Shown here piece by piece: positions 12,918 through 24,256 of a DNA stretch of 64,000 nt. Under the pieces are notes generated by a model. It was not told the DNA's origin and made no database searches. It worked only from the letters and a program-made list of their open reading frames with translations. The translations under genes were made by a program, and so were the position numbers. This DNA comes from Rotaria sordida (Eukaryota > Rotifera > Eurotatoria > Philodinida > Philodinidae), in contig CAJNOL010000443.1 in the NCBI GenBank assembly GCA_905250125.1, forward strand, positions 1 through 64,000. Direction: 5' to 3'. The first letter of the stretch is position 1. Each line of letters begins with the position of its first letter.

Positions 12918-15900
12918 ATGAATTTCATCATATTGATTATAATCATATATATATTAACAAATTTTGTTGAATCAACTCATTTCTATGGTGGAACTATAAC
13001 ATGGAAACCTACGGATAATACAACAACTGGTTCAACACTTCCTATCATCTTTACACAATCATATCAATGGCGACAATCAGGTCCTCTCACATATTGTAAT
13101 CAATCTTATGTTTTAAATCATTCACCTCAAATTCCAACAGGAATTAGTAAACTAATATGTGTTACATCTAATAGTTCTTGTGGTGGTTATAATGCACTTA
13201 ATATCAGTGGATATTGTACTGACTTCAGTACAATTCTTGATTTAAGTTCAAGTCAAATTTCAACAGTTCAAAATATAACAATTGGTTCGAAGTTCTGTAT
13301 TGCATTTCAAGGCGCAACTTGGATTGGTCTACAAACAGTCAATTGTGTAACAAGTGCTTCTACTACTTCGAATACTACTACTATATCAACAACAACTCTC
13401 TCTAGTTGTTATAATAGTGCTCCTAGATGGTCGATCGGTTGTTGTCTTGATTTATCAATTAGATTAGATGGATTAATTAATACACCACCTGTTACAAATA
13501 TTATCTCGCGTATGTTATTTACGTAGAAAAAATTATTTTTAGAATCTACTCGACTTCTCAGTCTACTTTCATGATTCTTGAAAACAAATAAAAGCTTCTC
13601 TGATTATTCTTTTCAAAAAAGGAGAAAAAAAACGTTTTTGTCCTACTTGTTAATGAGTAACAATGCTTCGCTACTTTAGTTATTTAACTCTTTCCGACTA
13701 TCTACCAGACGATAAGTAGTAAAAAAATCTTTTCCTGCATCATTATACTTCCCCCACTATGGGAAGAGGATAAGTATGTTCTTCGGAACAACATATAGGT
13801 CAAACTTGAAACTTGAATTCAACTATTCATATTATATTGCTGAACACTTAGCGAGAATAGATGTAAGGGTGACACAACTTTTCCTGAGCGACTCATCTTT
13901 AATATCAGTGTTGCGACATGAGGACACGTAGTCTTCCCACCAGAAAGAGCCGCAACCCATGCTCATCTCTGTGTATGCAATAAAGTCAATAGTTGAAAAG
14001 TTGAATTCAACTTTCAAGTTTGACACTATTGCACAAATACATAATGAGACTAGACTGATAAAAAAAAAAGAACTAAAAAATAAAATAAAAATCTGAAATG
14101 TACATCGAATGAAATTCTTGTTTGTTCATGAATATAGAAATTTGTTTTTTTTTAATGTTTATGTGTCTAGCTATAAATCTACTTGTTGATACTGAAACAA
14201 ATATTAAAATTCCAGTGATCGATGCTAACAATGATGTTATACGGTTATTTATTTTCTTTCTACTAAATATAAACCATTGATTATTTCTATTTCAGTTGTC
14301 GTTGGGCTCAAAACACATCATTACTTGATGAATGTGGTGATGTCTGTGGAATAGCACCTGCTAGTACACTCAACAGCAATGACTGTATATTAACATTTAA
14401 TAGTACAGGCACTATTGTTGGACAATATTATCCAATTACTTTAATGATTGAAGATTATTATAGAGAATCATCATATTTACCATATAGTAGTATTCCTCTA
14501 CAGTTTTTAATTAAAATCATTAATAAACCTAGTTGCTTTACAAAACCGATGGTTAGTTCCAATTTATCAAATTGCACTCCTATTAGTGTTGGAGTTGAAT
14601 TTAATTTTACATTAACAATCCAACAAAGTTGTTCGAATATAACAATAGTAGATCTATTTAGAACATCACCATTAAATATGTATAAAAATGATTTACTACA
14701 AGTTGGATCAACTAATATATGGATTATTACTGAAACATGGATACCAACTATTGATCAAATTGGATCTCAAGTTTATTGTGCTATTGCAACTGATAGGTTT
14801 TTATAGGAATCATATTCATATTGAATTTCTTTTTGACATATTTTCTTTTTTTTTTCCTTTTAGTAATAATATACAATCAGATCAATACTGCACAACATTT
14901 ACAGTTTTACCCGTTGGACAAACACTTAATTGTATGTTTCTTAGTTTTAAATAGAATAATCAATATAAATATAATTTAGGTCCAACCGATTTTATACTAA
15001 ATAGAACGACAACGTAAGTTAATATCTATTGAAAAATAATGATAAAATTTAAAAAAAAAAGTTTCTTTTTTCTTTTGATACAAGTTAAACTACTTCTATG
15101 TATGAAATATATAAATTATATTCATTTTATATATTTAGAACTACAAATACAACTACAACATCAGTGTAAGTTTCATCGGACGTTTGTTGTTTTTTATGAT
15201 GAAAAATAATTTTCAATTAAAGTACAATGTTGACTTTTGTAACAACAATAGTAGCATCATCAACATCAATGATAGGAACAGGTTTGATTATATTTATTTT
15301 CTTATTAGAAAGATTCTTCATTTTTGATAAATCGATCTTTTTTTTTTTCAACATACTTTTACCATCAGTTTATGTAAATGACAATTCTGGATTAAATAGT
15401 TTAAATCTTGGACTTATTCTTGGTTTCGGTTTACCATTATTATTATTATTGATTGCTTTGTCATTATATTGTTGTTGTTGTCAACATTGTCAATTTTTCC
15501 GGTTAGATTTTTATTTATTCTAAAATATAATTTTATCAATTTTATATATTTGATAATATTCTTTCAATAATAGTCAAATAGATTTTCATTATTTTTTAAT
15601 ATATTATAATCATTTATATTCTGAATGTGTTTTTTTTAGTGGCAAATCTTTTCGTCGATATTTAAAACGTGATCAAAATGTTGATCAACAGGTAAAATAA
15701 TTTGATTAATTAAACGAAAATTGATTTATCTAATTCAGGATAATTTACCTGATTATCGTCATCAATATATAAATGATAATAATATTGTTGAGAAAAAATA
15801 TCAATTAACTTATTCGAACAAAATTCAATCATTTACAAAAGAAAATTCCCATACATCACTGTCACTTTCTGATGTTCAAACAAATTATATGAATATAACA

Positions 15901-16062
15901 AAAACATCATTTCTTTCACCTTCGTCCTACAGTCTTCCAACTATTGACGTTCAATATGCAAGATATAATTCATCAGCAACTACAAAATCAATGCAAAATG
16001 ATTCTATTCTTATGCGTGATTATTCTATACAACAAAAGAGACACAGTCTTTACACATCATAA
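12918..16062 (+). CDS. Type I membrane glycoprotein with short cytoplasmic tail, unknown function
   Basis: Ten exons join in frame: 12918-13509, 14171-14243, 14296-14796, 14864-14931, 14980-15013, 15139-15165, 15223-15281, 15369-15501, 15640-15691 and 15739-16062. The ATG at 12918 gives a signal peptide (MNFIILIIIIYILTNFVEST). An upstream TTG frame extension is rejected. The ectodomain opens with THFYGGTITWKPT, then a cysteine-rich region with many N-x-S/T sequons, a CRWAQNTSLLDECGDVCG block and a Thr-rich stalk. One hydrophobic helix (LGLILGFGLPLLLLLIALSL) is followed by CCCCQHC, a likely palmitoylated juxtamembrane cluster, then about 125 polar cytoplasmic residues. The HFxGGTxxW opening recalls uncharacterised invertebrate surface proteins; adhesion or recognition is a guess. 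Intron 1 holds a MITE. Confidence 0.8.
13799..14024. mobile_element. Short TIR element (MITE, possibly Tc1/mariner-type) in intron 1 of the membrane glycoprotein gene
   Basis: The left end gtcaaacttgaaacttgaat matches the reverse complement of the right end (attcaactttcaagtttgac) with one mismatch. TA dinucleotides lie just outside both ends, fitting a TA duplication. The 225-bp interior is clearly more GC-rich than the surrounding intron. A 64-codon minus-strand open frame inside is an accident of composition. Confidence 0.65.
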
Positions 16063-16412
16063 ATTTTTATTAGATAGAAGACATTTAACGCAAATCACCA
16101 TCGAACCTGCTCAGTCGATTATCATTGATTTTACTCGTTTTTCTTACGTGTATAATAAATTTCTATGCAAGCCGTTTCGAAAAAAAATTGTTTCATTCAT
16201 AAAATATTTGAATTTTTTTGAAAGCTTCTCAGTCAATATATGAAATTTTTTATAACATCAATATCTATTTAACTTGAAATTTTTACTCTAAATAGATATC
16301 ATCATTCTCTATTACCGAAAAAAAAATGAGTTCAAATCAATGAACCATTTATAAGTTGACCAAGACTGCCAAGTTACATGAAACAAATTTCACTTTTTCG
16401 TGTTTTATGCAT

Positions 16413-16703
16413 ATAAAGTGAACCGCAAAAGTTGAAGACACTTTCATTTTTGAAGTTTTTCATCGATGATGAGTAGCTACGTCAAATTGAAATAGTGATG
16501 TTAGATAGCTCTTGAAATTCTCTATCGAATAGAATATATATCAAATTTTCAAAAGATACTTTATCAACAGAGTTTTGCAGAAAATCATAATAGAGGAATT
16601 TCAAGAGCTATCTAACATCACTATTTCGATTTGACTTAGCTACTCATCATCGATGAAAAACTTCAAAAATAAAAGTGTCTTCAACTTTTACGGTCCACTT
16701 TAT
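16413..16703. mobile_element. Near-perfect foldback MITE, about 290 bp
   Basis: Arms of about 115 bp (16415-16530 and about 16588-16701) are almost exact reverse complements. Both carry ttgaagacac, catcgatgatgagtagcta and agtgatgttagatagctctt. The outer ends read aaagtgaaccg and, inverted, aaagtggaccg, with TA-rich flanks as in mariner-derived MITEs. The high arm identity suggests a young insertion or gene conversion between the arms. Confidence 0.85.
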
Positions 16704-16847
16704 ATATCGACTAGACAGATCATGCTAGAGAATTGACATTGTGGCTATAGAGAGATCACATTTAGTACTAAGTCTCGTAAAAATTCAGCTTTCTAGCTAA
16801 TTCCTATGGCTCAGACGACTCTCGTCAAAATCACGAGTTTTAGAGAG

Positions 16848-17450
16848 GCCGATCTAGTGCAAAATCAGATCTGTGTCATTTTAAGCTACAGACTTTGTAC
16901 TACAAAGCCATGCAAAAATTGGCTTAAGACGTTTTAAAATACCGTGCAGAGGCTTATCGGAAGATGTACCCAAAACTGACCTCTTTCATGTTTAACTGAT
17001 TGAGATTTATCTAGAAATTATTAAAAATGTAACATGATACGAGGAAAATTTTTATCTACTATATTTCTTTGAAAATAACAAAAAAAAAGTTTTGGCCCAA
17101 AATCCTGGAGGGAGGTACGGAGATTTCGGAAAGAAATTTTGCCGTACCTCCCTCCGGGCTTTTGAGTCGAAAAATTTTATTGCCATTTTCAAAGAGGTTA
17201 TATAATTGAATTAAGAGGGAATTAAGTACAAATAAATAGGGAATAAAAACTCTCTTCGTATCATATAACATTTTTAATAATTCCTAAACAAATCTGAATC
17301 AGCTAAGCATGAAAGAGGCCAATTTTGGATTCATCATCCGATAAGGCTCTGCGTGGTATCCTACAGTATCCCAAGACAATTCTTGCAAGACTTTCTAATA
17401 CTAAGTGTGTAGTTTAAAAGTATACAGATCTGATTTTGCTCTTGATCAAC
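16848..17450. repeat. Long inverted repeat (about 600 bp) with GC-rich central hairpin
   Basis: The left arm (16855-17095) and right arm (17155-17445) are diverged reverse complements. Matching blocks include caaaatcagatctgt at the outer ends, gcttatcgga, cctctttcatg and attattaaaaatgt. At the centre ggagggaggtacgg (17108-17121) pairs perfectly with ccgtacctccctcc (17142-17155). It is a foldback transposon or decayed MITE. The open frame at 17059-17271 is incidental. Confidence 0.75.
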
Positions 17451-19507
17451 CCTTTCCAAAAGCATAATTTAGACGAAAATCGCATTTTTGACATATATCC
17501 TTGATTTGAAAAGAATAATTGATTAAAATGAATCTTTTCATAGGATATTCATTTAAAAGTTGATGTAGGAAACATATTCCATAAATTTAAAAAAATTCAA
17601 TAAATATCTCGAAAAAAGGCTCTAGATCCTTTGTTTACATCTCTATTCATAAATATGGCCAAAAAATCAAAAGTGAACACAAACTAAGAAAAAAAAAAGA
17701 AAAGAACATACTTATACTAAAAGTTCATATTAACAATGGAATTTGGATGTTAATCATCTAAAAATAGAGAAAAAAGCCGAATAGTGGAAATAAGAAGACT
17801 TTTTTCTAATTAAATCTGATTTGTCTAATTGCATAGCTGCACTGTAGTTTGAGGGAATAATGCAATGAAAATTTAACGATTATTCACTTGCATCAGTCTA
17901 ATAAGATAGTCAATTGGCCAAAGACTTAGTAAATTATAGTTACTTAACAATATTGTTAGAGCGCTGATTAATCACTAGTATATCAATATATTTATCATTA
18001 TCGAAATCATCCAAGATAATCGAATATAGTTGTCTGACAACTGGATATGAGTTTGAAAAGTTCTATTCTCATTGAAAAAGCATGAGACGAATGTTGCTTT
18101 TATTTTGATTGATCACTACTAGATCTATCATATTATTTGGTTTATTCGTAATTTGTTTCATTTTTCTACGGATTAGAACACACATGTGCAAAAAAAATAA
18201 ATTTCATACGTTTATTTCATATCAATAATCCGTTACTATTATATATCATATGTAGACCATTATAACCAATTTTAATTGAAATTATTCTTTGATACTAGTA
18301 ATAGAGTATCGATTAAATATATATAATGCGATAGATTTTATAGAGATATAGCACATAAGATCGAAGTATTCATTTAAATAAGCTCTAAGAGTATGTTATT
18401 AACTCCAAAATACTATCAAGTATTCTATATAGCAATACATTAGCGTATTACGTACGTCATAGTATAGAATAGGTATTTCATTGTTTTCAGATAAGGATTT
18501 TTTACGATCTAACGGGTTAAGTTTTATGTGAAAAAAAACGAATATAAAGAAAGAGCAATTTTATAAAAATCATATTAGAAAAATAATGGCACACTCTGAT
18601 AGTATATTAAATCATAAGCCGCGAAAATAGGAGCTCCTCTTAGTTAAAAATAATTCGTTATTACCAAGTTAAACTAACAAGATATTTTTATTTTTATTGT
18701 TTCTGCGAAATATTTCTTAAAGACACTCTATAAGCCCAATCTGGGAACCTTCGTGCGACCTCTGAATGACAGCTGATAAAGAAGATACAACAATCTTTTG
18801 TACCTTTTTTTATTTTTCTCTATATTTTTTTGCAGCTAGAAACGAAATGATATCTTTTATTCAGATGTCTGTTGTCAATGAATTTTCAAAATTGATAAAA
18901 ACAAAGATGTCTGTTATTCATCATGATTTTTGTTTGATGTTGAATAAAAAAAATCTATAAAAACTTCAAGGATTAACATTAAGAAAAAGAAATGATTTGC
19001 TTTAAATCTAATAGAAATTTCTTTAATAAGCGTTAATGAAATTGTTTATCTCAAAATCCAACAAAAGAAAATCGTCGTTTTTTTCATTGTTTAAATAAAC
19101 TAAACTTGTAACTGTCACCATTTTCATCGTTCTTTTTCTTCAGATAATAATAAAAAGGAAGTTGAATAAACTCATAATTACTCATAATTCATATCTGTAA
19201 TTGCGTTAATCTAATTTTAATATTCTTTCGAAATAAAATCTGTTTTATTTCATTTTATTTTATTTTTGATCCTAAAATGCATTCGTTGTCTAAAAGGTGT
19301 CTTGACATCTGACTATAGATCGTTTTTTTGTCTTCGATTGTTTTTCTCTCGAGAAAGAAAAAGAATATGTACTCAGAGACATTCATTTATATGACATTCA
19401 ACTAATAATAAAGCATGAACTTAGTCTAATATAATATCTAGGAAGTAAATCGAATTGATTTATTTAAAAATAAATATTTGTTAAAATTTTCTTAATAAAA
19501 TTGAATA
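17451..19507. other. Intergenic spacer, nothing recognised
   Basis: About 2 kb of A+T-rich DNA between the foldback elements and the small lysine-rich ORF. No exon, RNA gene or clear repeat could be supported. The frame at 18766-18960 has no recognisable content. Confidence 0.45.
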
Positions 19508-19775
19508 ATGACATCGAATTCATCAAAAGTAAATCAAATGGATAAATCAAATTTAACAAATTTATCTCGTCGTGATGCAACACAAATGGGTGATCGTAAT
19601 ATTGATCCAAATATTCGTCATGGAAAAAAAACCTGAAGATCCTCGTAAGTCTTCAAATACAGCAAATGAGAATTTTTATAAAAACAAAAAAGATCCACAA
19701 GCAAACGAGAAAGTTAAACGAAGTTTTGATCAACAACAAGATCCATTGAAAAAGAAACGTGAAGAAAAAAAATAA
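19508..19775 (+). pseudogene. Small lysine-rich hydrophilic ORF interrupted by a one-base frameshift in an A-run
   Basis: From ATG 19508 the frame encodes a polar peptide (MTSNSSKVNQMDKSNLTNLS and onward) and stops at a TGA just after a run of eight A at 19624-19631. The next frame continues without a break as KKPEDPRKSSNTANENFYKN to a TAA at 19775 and is equally Lys/Asn/Asp/Gln-rich. One fewer A would give a single product of 88 residues. The whole would be disordered and strongly charged, with no cysteine and almost no large hydrophobics, as in small stress or nucleic-acid-binding proteins. The break may be a sequencing or assembly slip, an allele, a true pseudogene or slippage. No family is recognised. 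Confidence 0.55.
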
Positions 19776-20699
19776 TTTAATGCAACAAACTTTATCATTA
19801 TTATTCGAGCATTTTTTTGTTTTCGTTCAAATTGTTATTTTAATTTAACTATAAAATAAACTTTTAAAATAGATTTTTTATTTTTTGTTTTTTTATAAAT
19901 TTATAAAAATTCTACTGATAATCATAAGTTTATTTTAAAATTTGGAATCAATATTAAATTATTCTTTACCTTATTGAATGCATTCATATGTCTATTGAGT
20001 TAAATATTCATGTTTTTGTTTTTCATCTATGAAATGATTAATAAATATAAAACTATTCGAATCATTTTGTTTGTAGCTAAATTAATATCGATGATTGATA
20101 AGGTTAAATCATTGACAAATCCATATGATAATAGATGATTATGGATGATCATCTATATATAAAGAAGAACGAAAAACCTTTTGTAAAAGAAAAGAGAAGA
20201 TAAATGACAAGAACAAATGTCCTGTCTTAATATTGTTATTTATTTTTGTCTCAATATAAATATATTCTGATAACTTTCAGTTCTCCATCCATAAACCTAA
20301 CGACATTTTCATCTCGTCTAGAATATAATGTCTCTACAATTCTATAACTTGATTTCTCTCTCTTTCTCAATATTACATGGATAAAACAGCGATAACTCGA
20401 TAACAAAAAACTACGTTAGGATATTTGTCTTTTATTTCATCATCTTCTTCTCGTAGTTAGTGTATGTATTCTAACGGGTACAGCAGAATAGATGGCTCTC
20501 TCTGTATTTTGACCATACATTTTTAAGTGTTCGTCCGATCGAGTTAATTTTTTTGCTAAATATGCTTTACAAAACTATTTAGTTTATTTATGGTAAATAA
20601 TTACGGTTAGTTTTTGACAAACGATACAATCGATTAGTACAATTAGTACAATTTTTCATCTTTTTTTTAACACGAGCTTTTTTATTTTATTTAATTTTA
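19776..20699. other. Intergenic spacer before the mariner remnant
   Basis: A+T-rich DNA after the small lysine-rich ORF. Repeated local dinucleotide-like patches such as gatgattatggatgatcatc lie near 20140. No gene is seen. Part of 20640-20700 may be the 3' end of the mariner copy. Confidence 0.4.
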
Positions 20700-21455
20700 T
20701 CCGAATTCATTTGTTAGACTAATAAATCCCATATACAATAATCCAAAGGATTAATATTAAGATTATTTGAAGGTCAATCATCTTTATCGATAAAATTTGG
20801 AAAACTGTCCTTGTACCATTCTTGTGATAGATTATGTATATTTCGCTTTCGACCATCTTGTTGGTAAGTTTGGTTACTCTAAATCAATTTATCTTCAAAG
20901 TTCTTAGCCACTGACAAGACTTCCTTAAAACTATTAGTTTATTTGGAAAAGTTTATTTTCGTTTAATACTACCATTTACATCAGCTTCAGCACTGTTAAC
21001 TGCCTATATTGAACATAATACATTCCATCTAAATCACAAATTTTTTCATCTGAAAAAAGAATTTTCAATGCTAATTCTTTTGTCTTTGCGAATGTTAGTA
21101 AGCAACCATTCAATTCGGTTCTTATATAGTCCAACTTTCAGATCATCTTTTAATATTCGTCGAACTGATCATTCAGAAATATTCAACTCGTTTGCTAATA
21201 TTCAGGATGATACTCTTGTTTTGACGTTTTGTATCATGTCTTTGGTATGAACAACACGAAAACAAACACCAGGACTTGATAAATTAATTGAGTCGGTCTC
21301 TCTAATCATTTTGCACTATCGTTGAATCATTCTATAACCAATAGCATCATTCAAATGACGAAATATGATCATTTTCGTATTTGAAAAGTCCAATTTTTTC
21401 TAAGGTTTTACTTTTCATGTTCTAAAACTAGACTCGATTTAGAGAGAAGAACAAT
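20700..21455 (-). pseudogene. Decayed mariner-type transposase
   Basis: Reading the minus strand across several frames and stops gives mariner landmarks in order. They are the N-terminal HTH (IGYRMIQR, SINLSSPG, ILANELNISE, SVRRILKDDLKVGLYKNR), the catalytic-core segment KILFSDEKI, and near the C-terminus NLNINPLDYCIWDLL, the diverged form of the NSPDLNPLDYCIW motif. Stops and frameshifts are frequent, so it is inactive. The length (about 250 recoverable codons) is short of a full mariner transposase (about 340). Terminal repeats were not found with certainty. Confidence 0.85.
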
Positions 21456-21752
21456 GAGTTAGAGAATTTGATGAGGTATCCTTGAAAAAAATAAAACTCG
21501 ATAGGATGAACAGTTAAAAAGTTCTAGTGAAAATAGTGATAGAGCCATTTATTCTATCTTACTCGTTAATAACATCAATGTGAAATGATCTAAGATAAAG
21601 ATATTATTTCTGTGTAAAGGTTAGTTAATAATAAACGAGATAGAAAAATAAAAAATCGAAAATAATATTTATTTAAGATAGAAATGATCAATATTTGTCA
21701 AATAAATAAATCGAATAAATCTTATATGAATATTAATTTTAGTTAAATAAAA

Positions 21753-23336
21753 ATGTTATCAAAAAAAAATGATAAAACAAATAAAGGATCAATTTTTTCT
21801 GGAAAAGAAAAACGAAATATAATAATTTATATAATTGGTATTGTTATTTATAAATTTGGTTTAGAAGCATTTAATGGATCTATAATGGCGCTTGCTACAA
21901 ATCGTTATGATCAAGATGCATTAAAAAATCGAATAGCTCCACATACATTTGAACGAGTTGGATTACTTTTTGGTTTAAATCAAGCATCACAATGTATTGG
22001 TTCTTCTCTTATTGCTCCTCTTATTAAACATTATCCTTCTCGAACAATATTATCAATAGGAATTTTTTTTTTTGGATTATTTACTGCTATTTTAATTATT
22101 CTTGATGCTGCTACTGGTGGATATATAAAACCAAAAAATTTTAATTTAACTAATAAAAATGATTTTAGTTATTATGGTCAATATAAAACAGATTGGATAA
22201 TACTTATTTTTTCTATAACTGGTATTGCTTATGGTTTAGTTGAATCAATTCATCGAGTTATTCCAACAGATTTAGTTGGTTATAATATTCAAAAATTACA
22301 AAGATTTGATGCATTAGTTCATATTTTTTATGCTACATCTGGTGCTTTTGGAGCTTTTATTACTGGTCTTATTTTAATTCCAAATCTTGGAAATAATCAA
22401 TCTTTTATAATTACACCTATTTTATTTACTGCATCAGGAATGATATGGTTATTTATGAGTTCGTTTAAAACAAAAAAAAAGAGTAAAGAAAAAGATAAAG
22501 AAATTTCAAATAGTAAAAAAATTAAATCAAATTATTTGAAAATAATTATTAAAAATTTAATAGGTTTTGTAAAATCTATTTATATTGGTGGAAAAATAAT
22601 ATTTACAAATCGAAAATATATTTGGTTATTTAGTTGTTATTCATTAACACTTTATGCACATAGATATCTTGAAGATGGTATTGCTCCACAAGTTGCTAGA
22701 CGATATTTAGGCAATTCTGATTGGTCAGAAATTATTATTGGTGGATCAAATTTTGGTGAATTACTCGGTGCTTTTTTTGTTTTATTTTTATCTAATTCAA
22801 TTCAAAATCCATTACCTTGGTTAAGATTAAGTTCATTAACATTAATTATTATTTGGTATATACCATATTTTTATCCTCCTATAAATAATATAAAATATCC
22901 ATGGATTATTGCTTTAACATTTATTCCAATATCATTTGGATGGTCTGCTTCTGATGTAACACTTATTGCTTATATACAATCATCTATGACATCTCTTGAA
23001 TCAACATATCAAGATATATCAGTTTTAGGAGCTGTTATGGCTTTTTTATATTCATCTTATATTATTATTTATGCTATTGCAAATCCATTTCTTGGAAAAT
23101 ATATTGATAATATTTATAAATCTCATGGAACAATAAGACCAGCATTGATTTATACTGTTGGTGTTCAATTTACTGTAATTATGATTATTGTTTTACTATC
23201 GACTTTTATTCCACCAGGTGCTTTTTCATTCAATCCTAAAATTGATTATCAACAAGAAGATTCATCTGAAGAAGCTGATGATTCACATACATTTATCGAT
23301 AATAATCATCAATCAATTGAATCTATCAAACGTTAA
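21753..23336 (+). CDS. Major facilitator superfamily transporter, intronless, 527 aa
   Basis: A single uninterrupted 527-codon frame with about twelve hydrophobic segments. A basic central loop (about residues 235-260, Lys-rich) divides the two halves, the usual MFS arrangement. The substrate is unknown. Distinctive blocks are LEAFNGSIMALATNRY, FERVGLLFGLNQASQCIGS, IYGLVESIHRVIPTDLVG-like, GGSNFGELLGAFFV and PISFGWSASDVTLIAYIQSS. By recall these resemble a family of fungal MFS proteins more than any animal transporter. Lack of introns in a neighbourhood of intron-rich genes supports acquisition from a fungus or passage through RNA; codon use is already host-like (A/T-ending). The acidic Ser/His-rich C-terminus is cytosolic. 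The start is the first ATG, after a TA-rich leader. Confidence 0.85.
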   Translation: MLSKKNDKTNKGSIFSGKEKRNIIIYIIGIVIYKFGLEAFNGSIMALATNRYDQDALKNRIAPHTFERVGLLFGLNQASQCIGSSLIAPLIKHYPSRTILSIGIFFFGLFTAILIILDAATGGYIKPKNFNLTNKNDFSYYGQYKTDWIILIFSITGIAYGLVESIHRVIPTDLVGYNIQKLQRFDALVHIFYATSGAFGAFITGLILIPNLGNNQSFIITPILFTASGMIWLFMSSFKTKKKSKEKDKEISNSKKIKSNYLKIIIKNLIGFVKSIYIGGKIIFTNRKYIWLFSCYSLTLYAHRYLEDGIAPQVARRYLGNSDWSEIIIGGSNFGELLGAFFVLFLSNSIQNPLPWLRLSSLTLIIIWYIPYFYPPINNIKYPWIIALTFIPISFGWSASDVTLIAYIQSSMTSLESTYQDISVLGAVMAFLYSSYIIIYAIANPFLGKYIDNIYKSHGTIRPALIYTVGVQFTVIMIIVLLSTFIPPGAFSFNPKIDYQQEDSSEEADDSHTFIDNNHQSIESIKR

Positions 23337-23514
23337 ATTGGATTTTTTACAAGAAGATATTTTTCAAATGATTAATTCTCTTTATTATTTACGAGATTTA
23401 TTTTCATATCTTTTAGAAAAAAAAAATTTTCAAGTAACATGTCTGAAATGTCTAATTGTTGTCGCTTTTTATTAGAAATTTCAAAGTTGAATGTTGAATT
23501 TTATTTTAAATTTA

Positions 23515-24256
23515 GGGTCATTCCCTCCAAAAATTGATCTCATTCTAGGAACATCCAAATACTATGAAACTTTTAGGATATGTTTGTCTGTAAGAAGGAT
23601 GTCTCTGATTAAATTTTCAGCCTCCTATCCTGAGGCATTAGGGCGATACGAACCAAACAAGGCTCGAAAAATAGCTTATCGTGTCTCCAAAAATTCTGTG
23701 TGAACGTTCATTCAATATGCTTGATTGTTTTGTTTGTTCTTCAAGAGCATGTCCGGATGCAGTGCCTATGAGGACCCTCTTTTTTTTACTCTTATCTTTT
23801 TCGAGGAAAAAAAGGCCTGACAAGTTCAATCACTGAAAAACTTCTCAAAAAAAAATGGCGCTCATATTAGAAAATTGCTTATCAATATAATAATAACAAA
23901 GCTTTATCAAAAAAACGGTCTCTCATAGGCACTACAGTTTTTTATGCTTTTGAAGAACAAAAAAAAAATATTTGACTTTATATCGGATTATAGTTGATTT
24001 TCGCTGGAGATGCGTCGTTCGACTACCATTTTGAGAAAAAACGAAAAAGACTTTTGAGTTTTTCTAAAAACTGTTGCTTTTTCGAAGAGGTGTTGTCGAA
24101 AATCTTGAAAATTTTTCGGAAAAAAAAGGAGATATCGAAGAAAAGTTTTTATCGTTTATGAAAGAAGAAATGACAAACTATCTTTCTATCTATTGATCTC
24201 AATTTCAATGATTCTGACGAAAACCTAACTTTTTTGAAGGGGAACCTTAACATAAA
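23515..24256. repeat. Interspersed repeat, copy 1 (about 740 bp)
   Basis: It shares ordered blocks with 27400-28105: a cctccaaaaattgatct/cctccgttcaaaattcgatct start, gaacatcc, tgaaacttt.aggatatgt, an aaaaatagct block, a gacaagtt.aat.act block, and an end reading gacttttttgaaggggac with small differences. The two copies are clearly diverged but collinear. No coding frame or terminal repeats were found, so the class is unknown. It begins about 180 bp after the MFS stop codon. Confidence 0.75.

Noticed and set aside
13832..14026. 64-codon minus-strand frame with several cysteines
   Set aside because: Contained in the intronic MITE; a by-product of its GC-richer interior.
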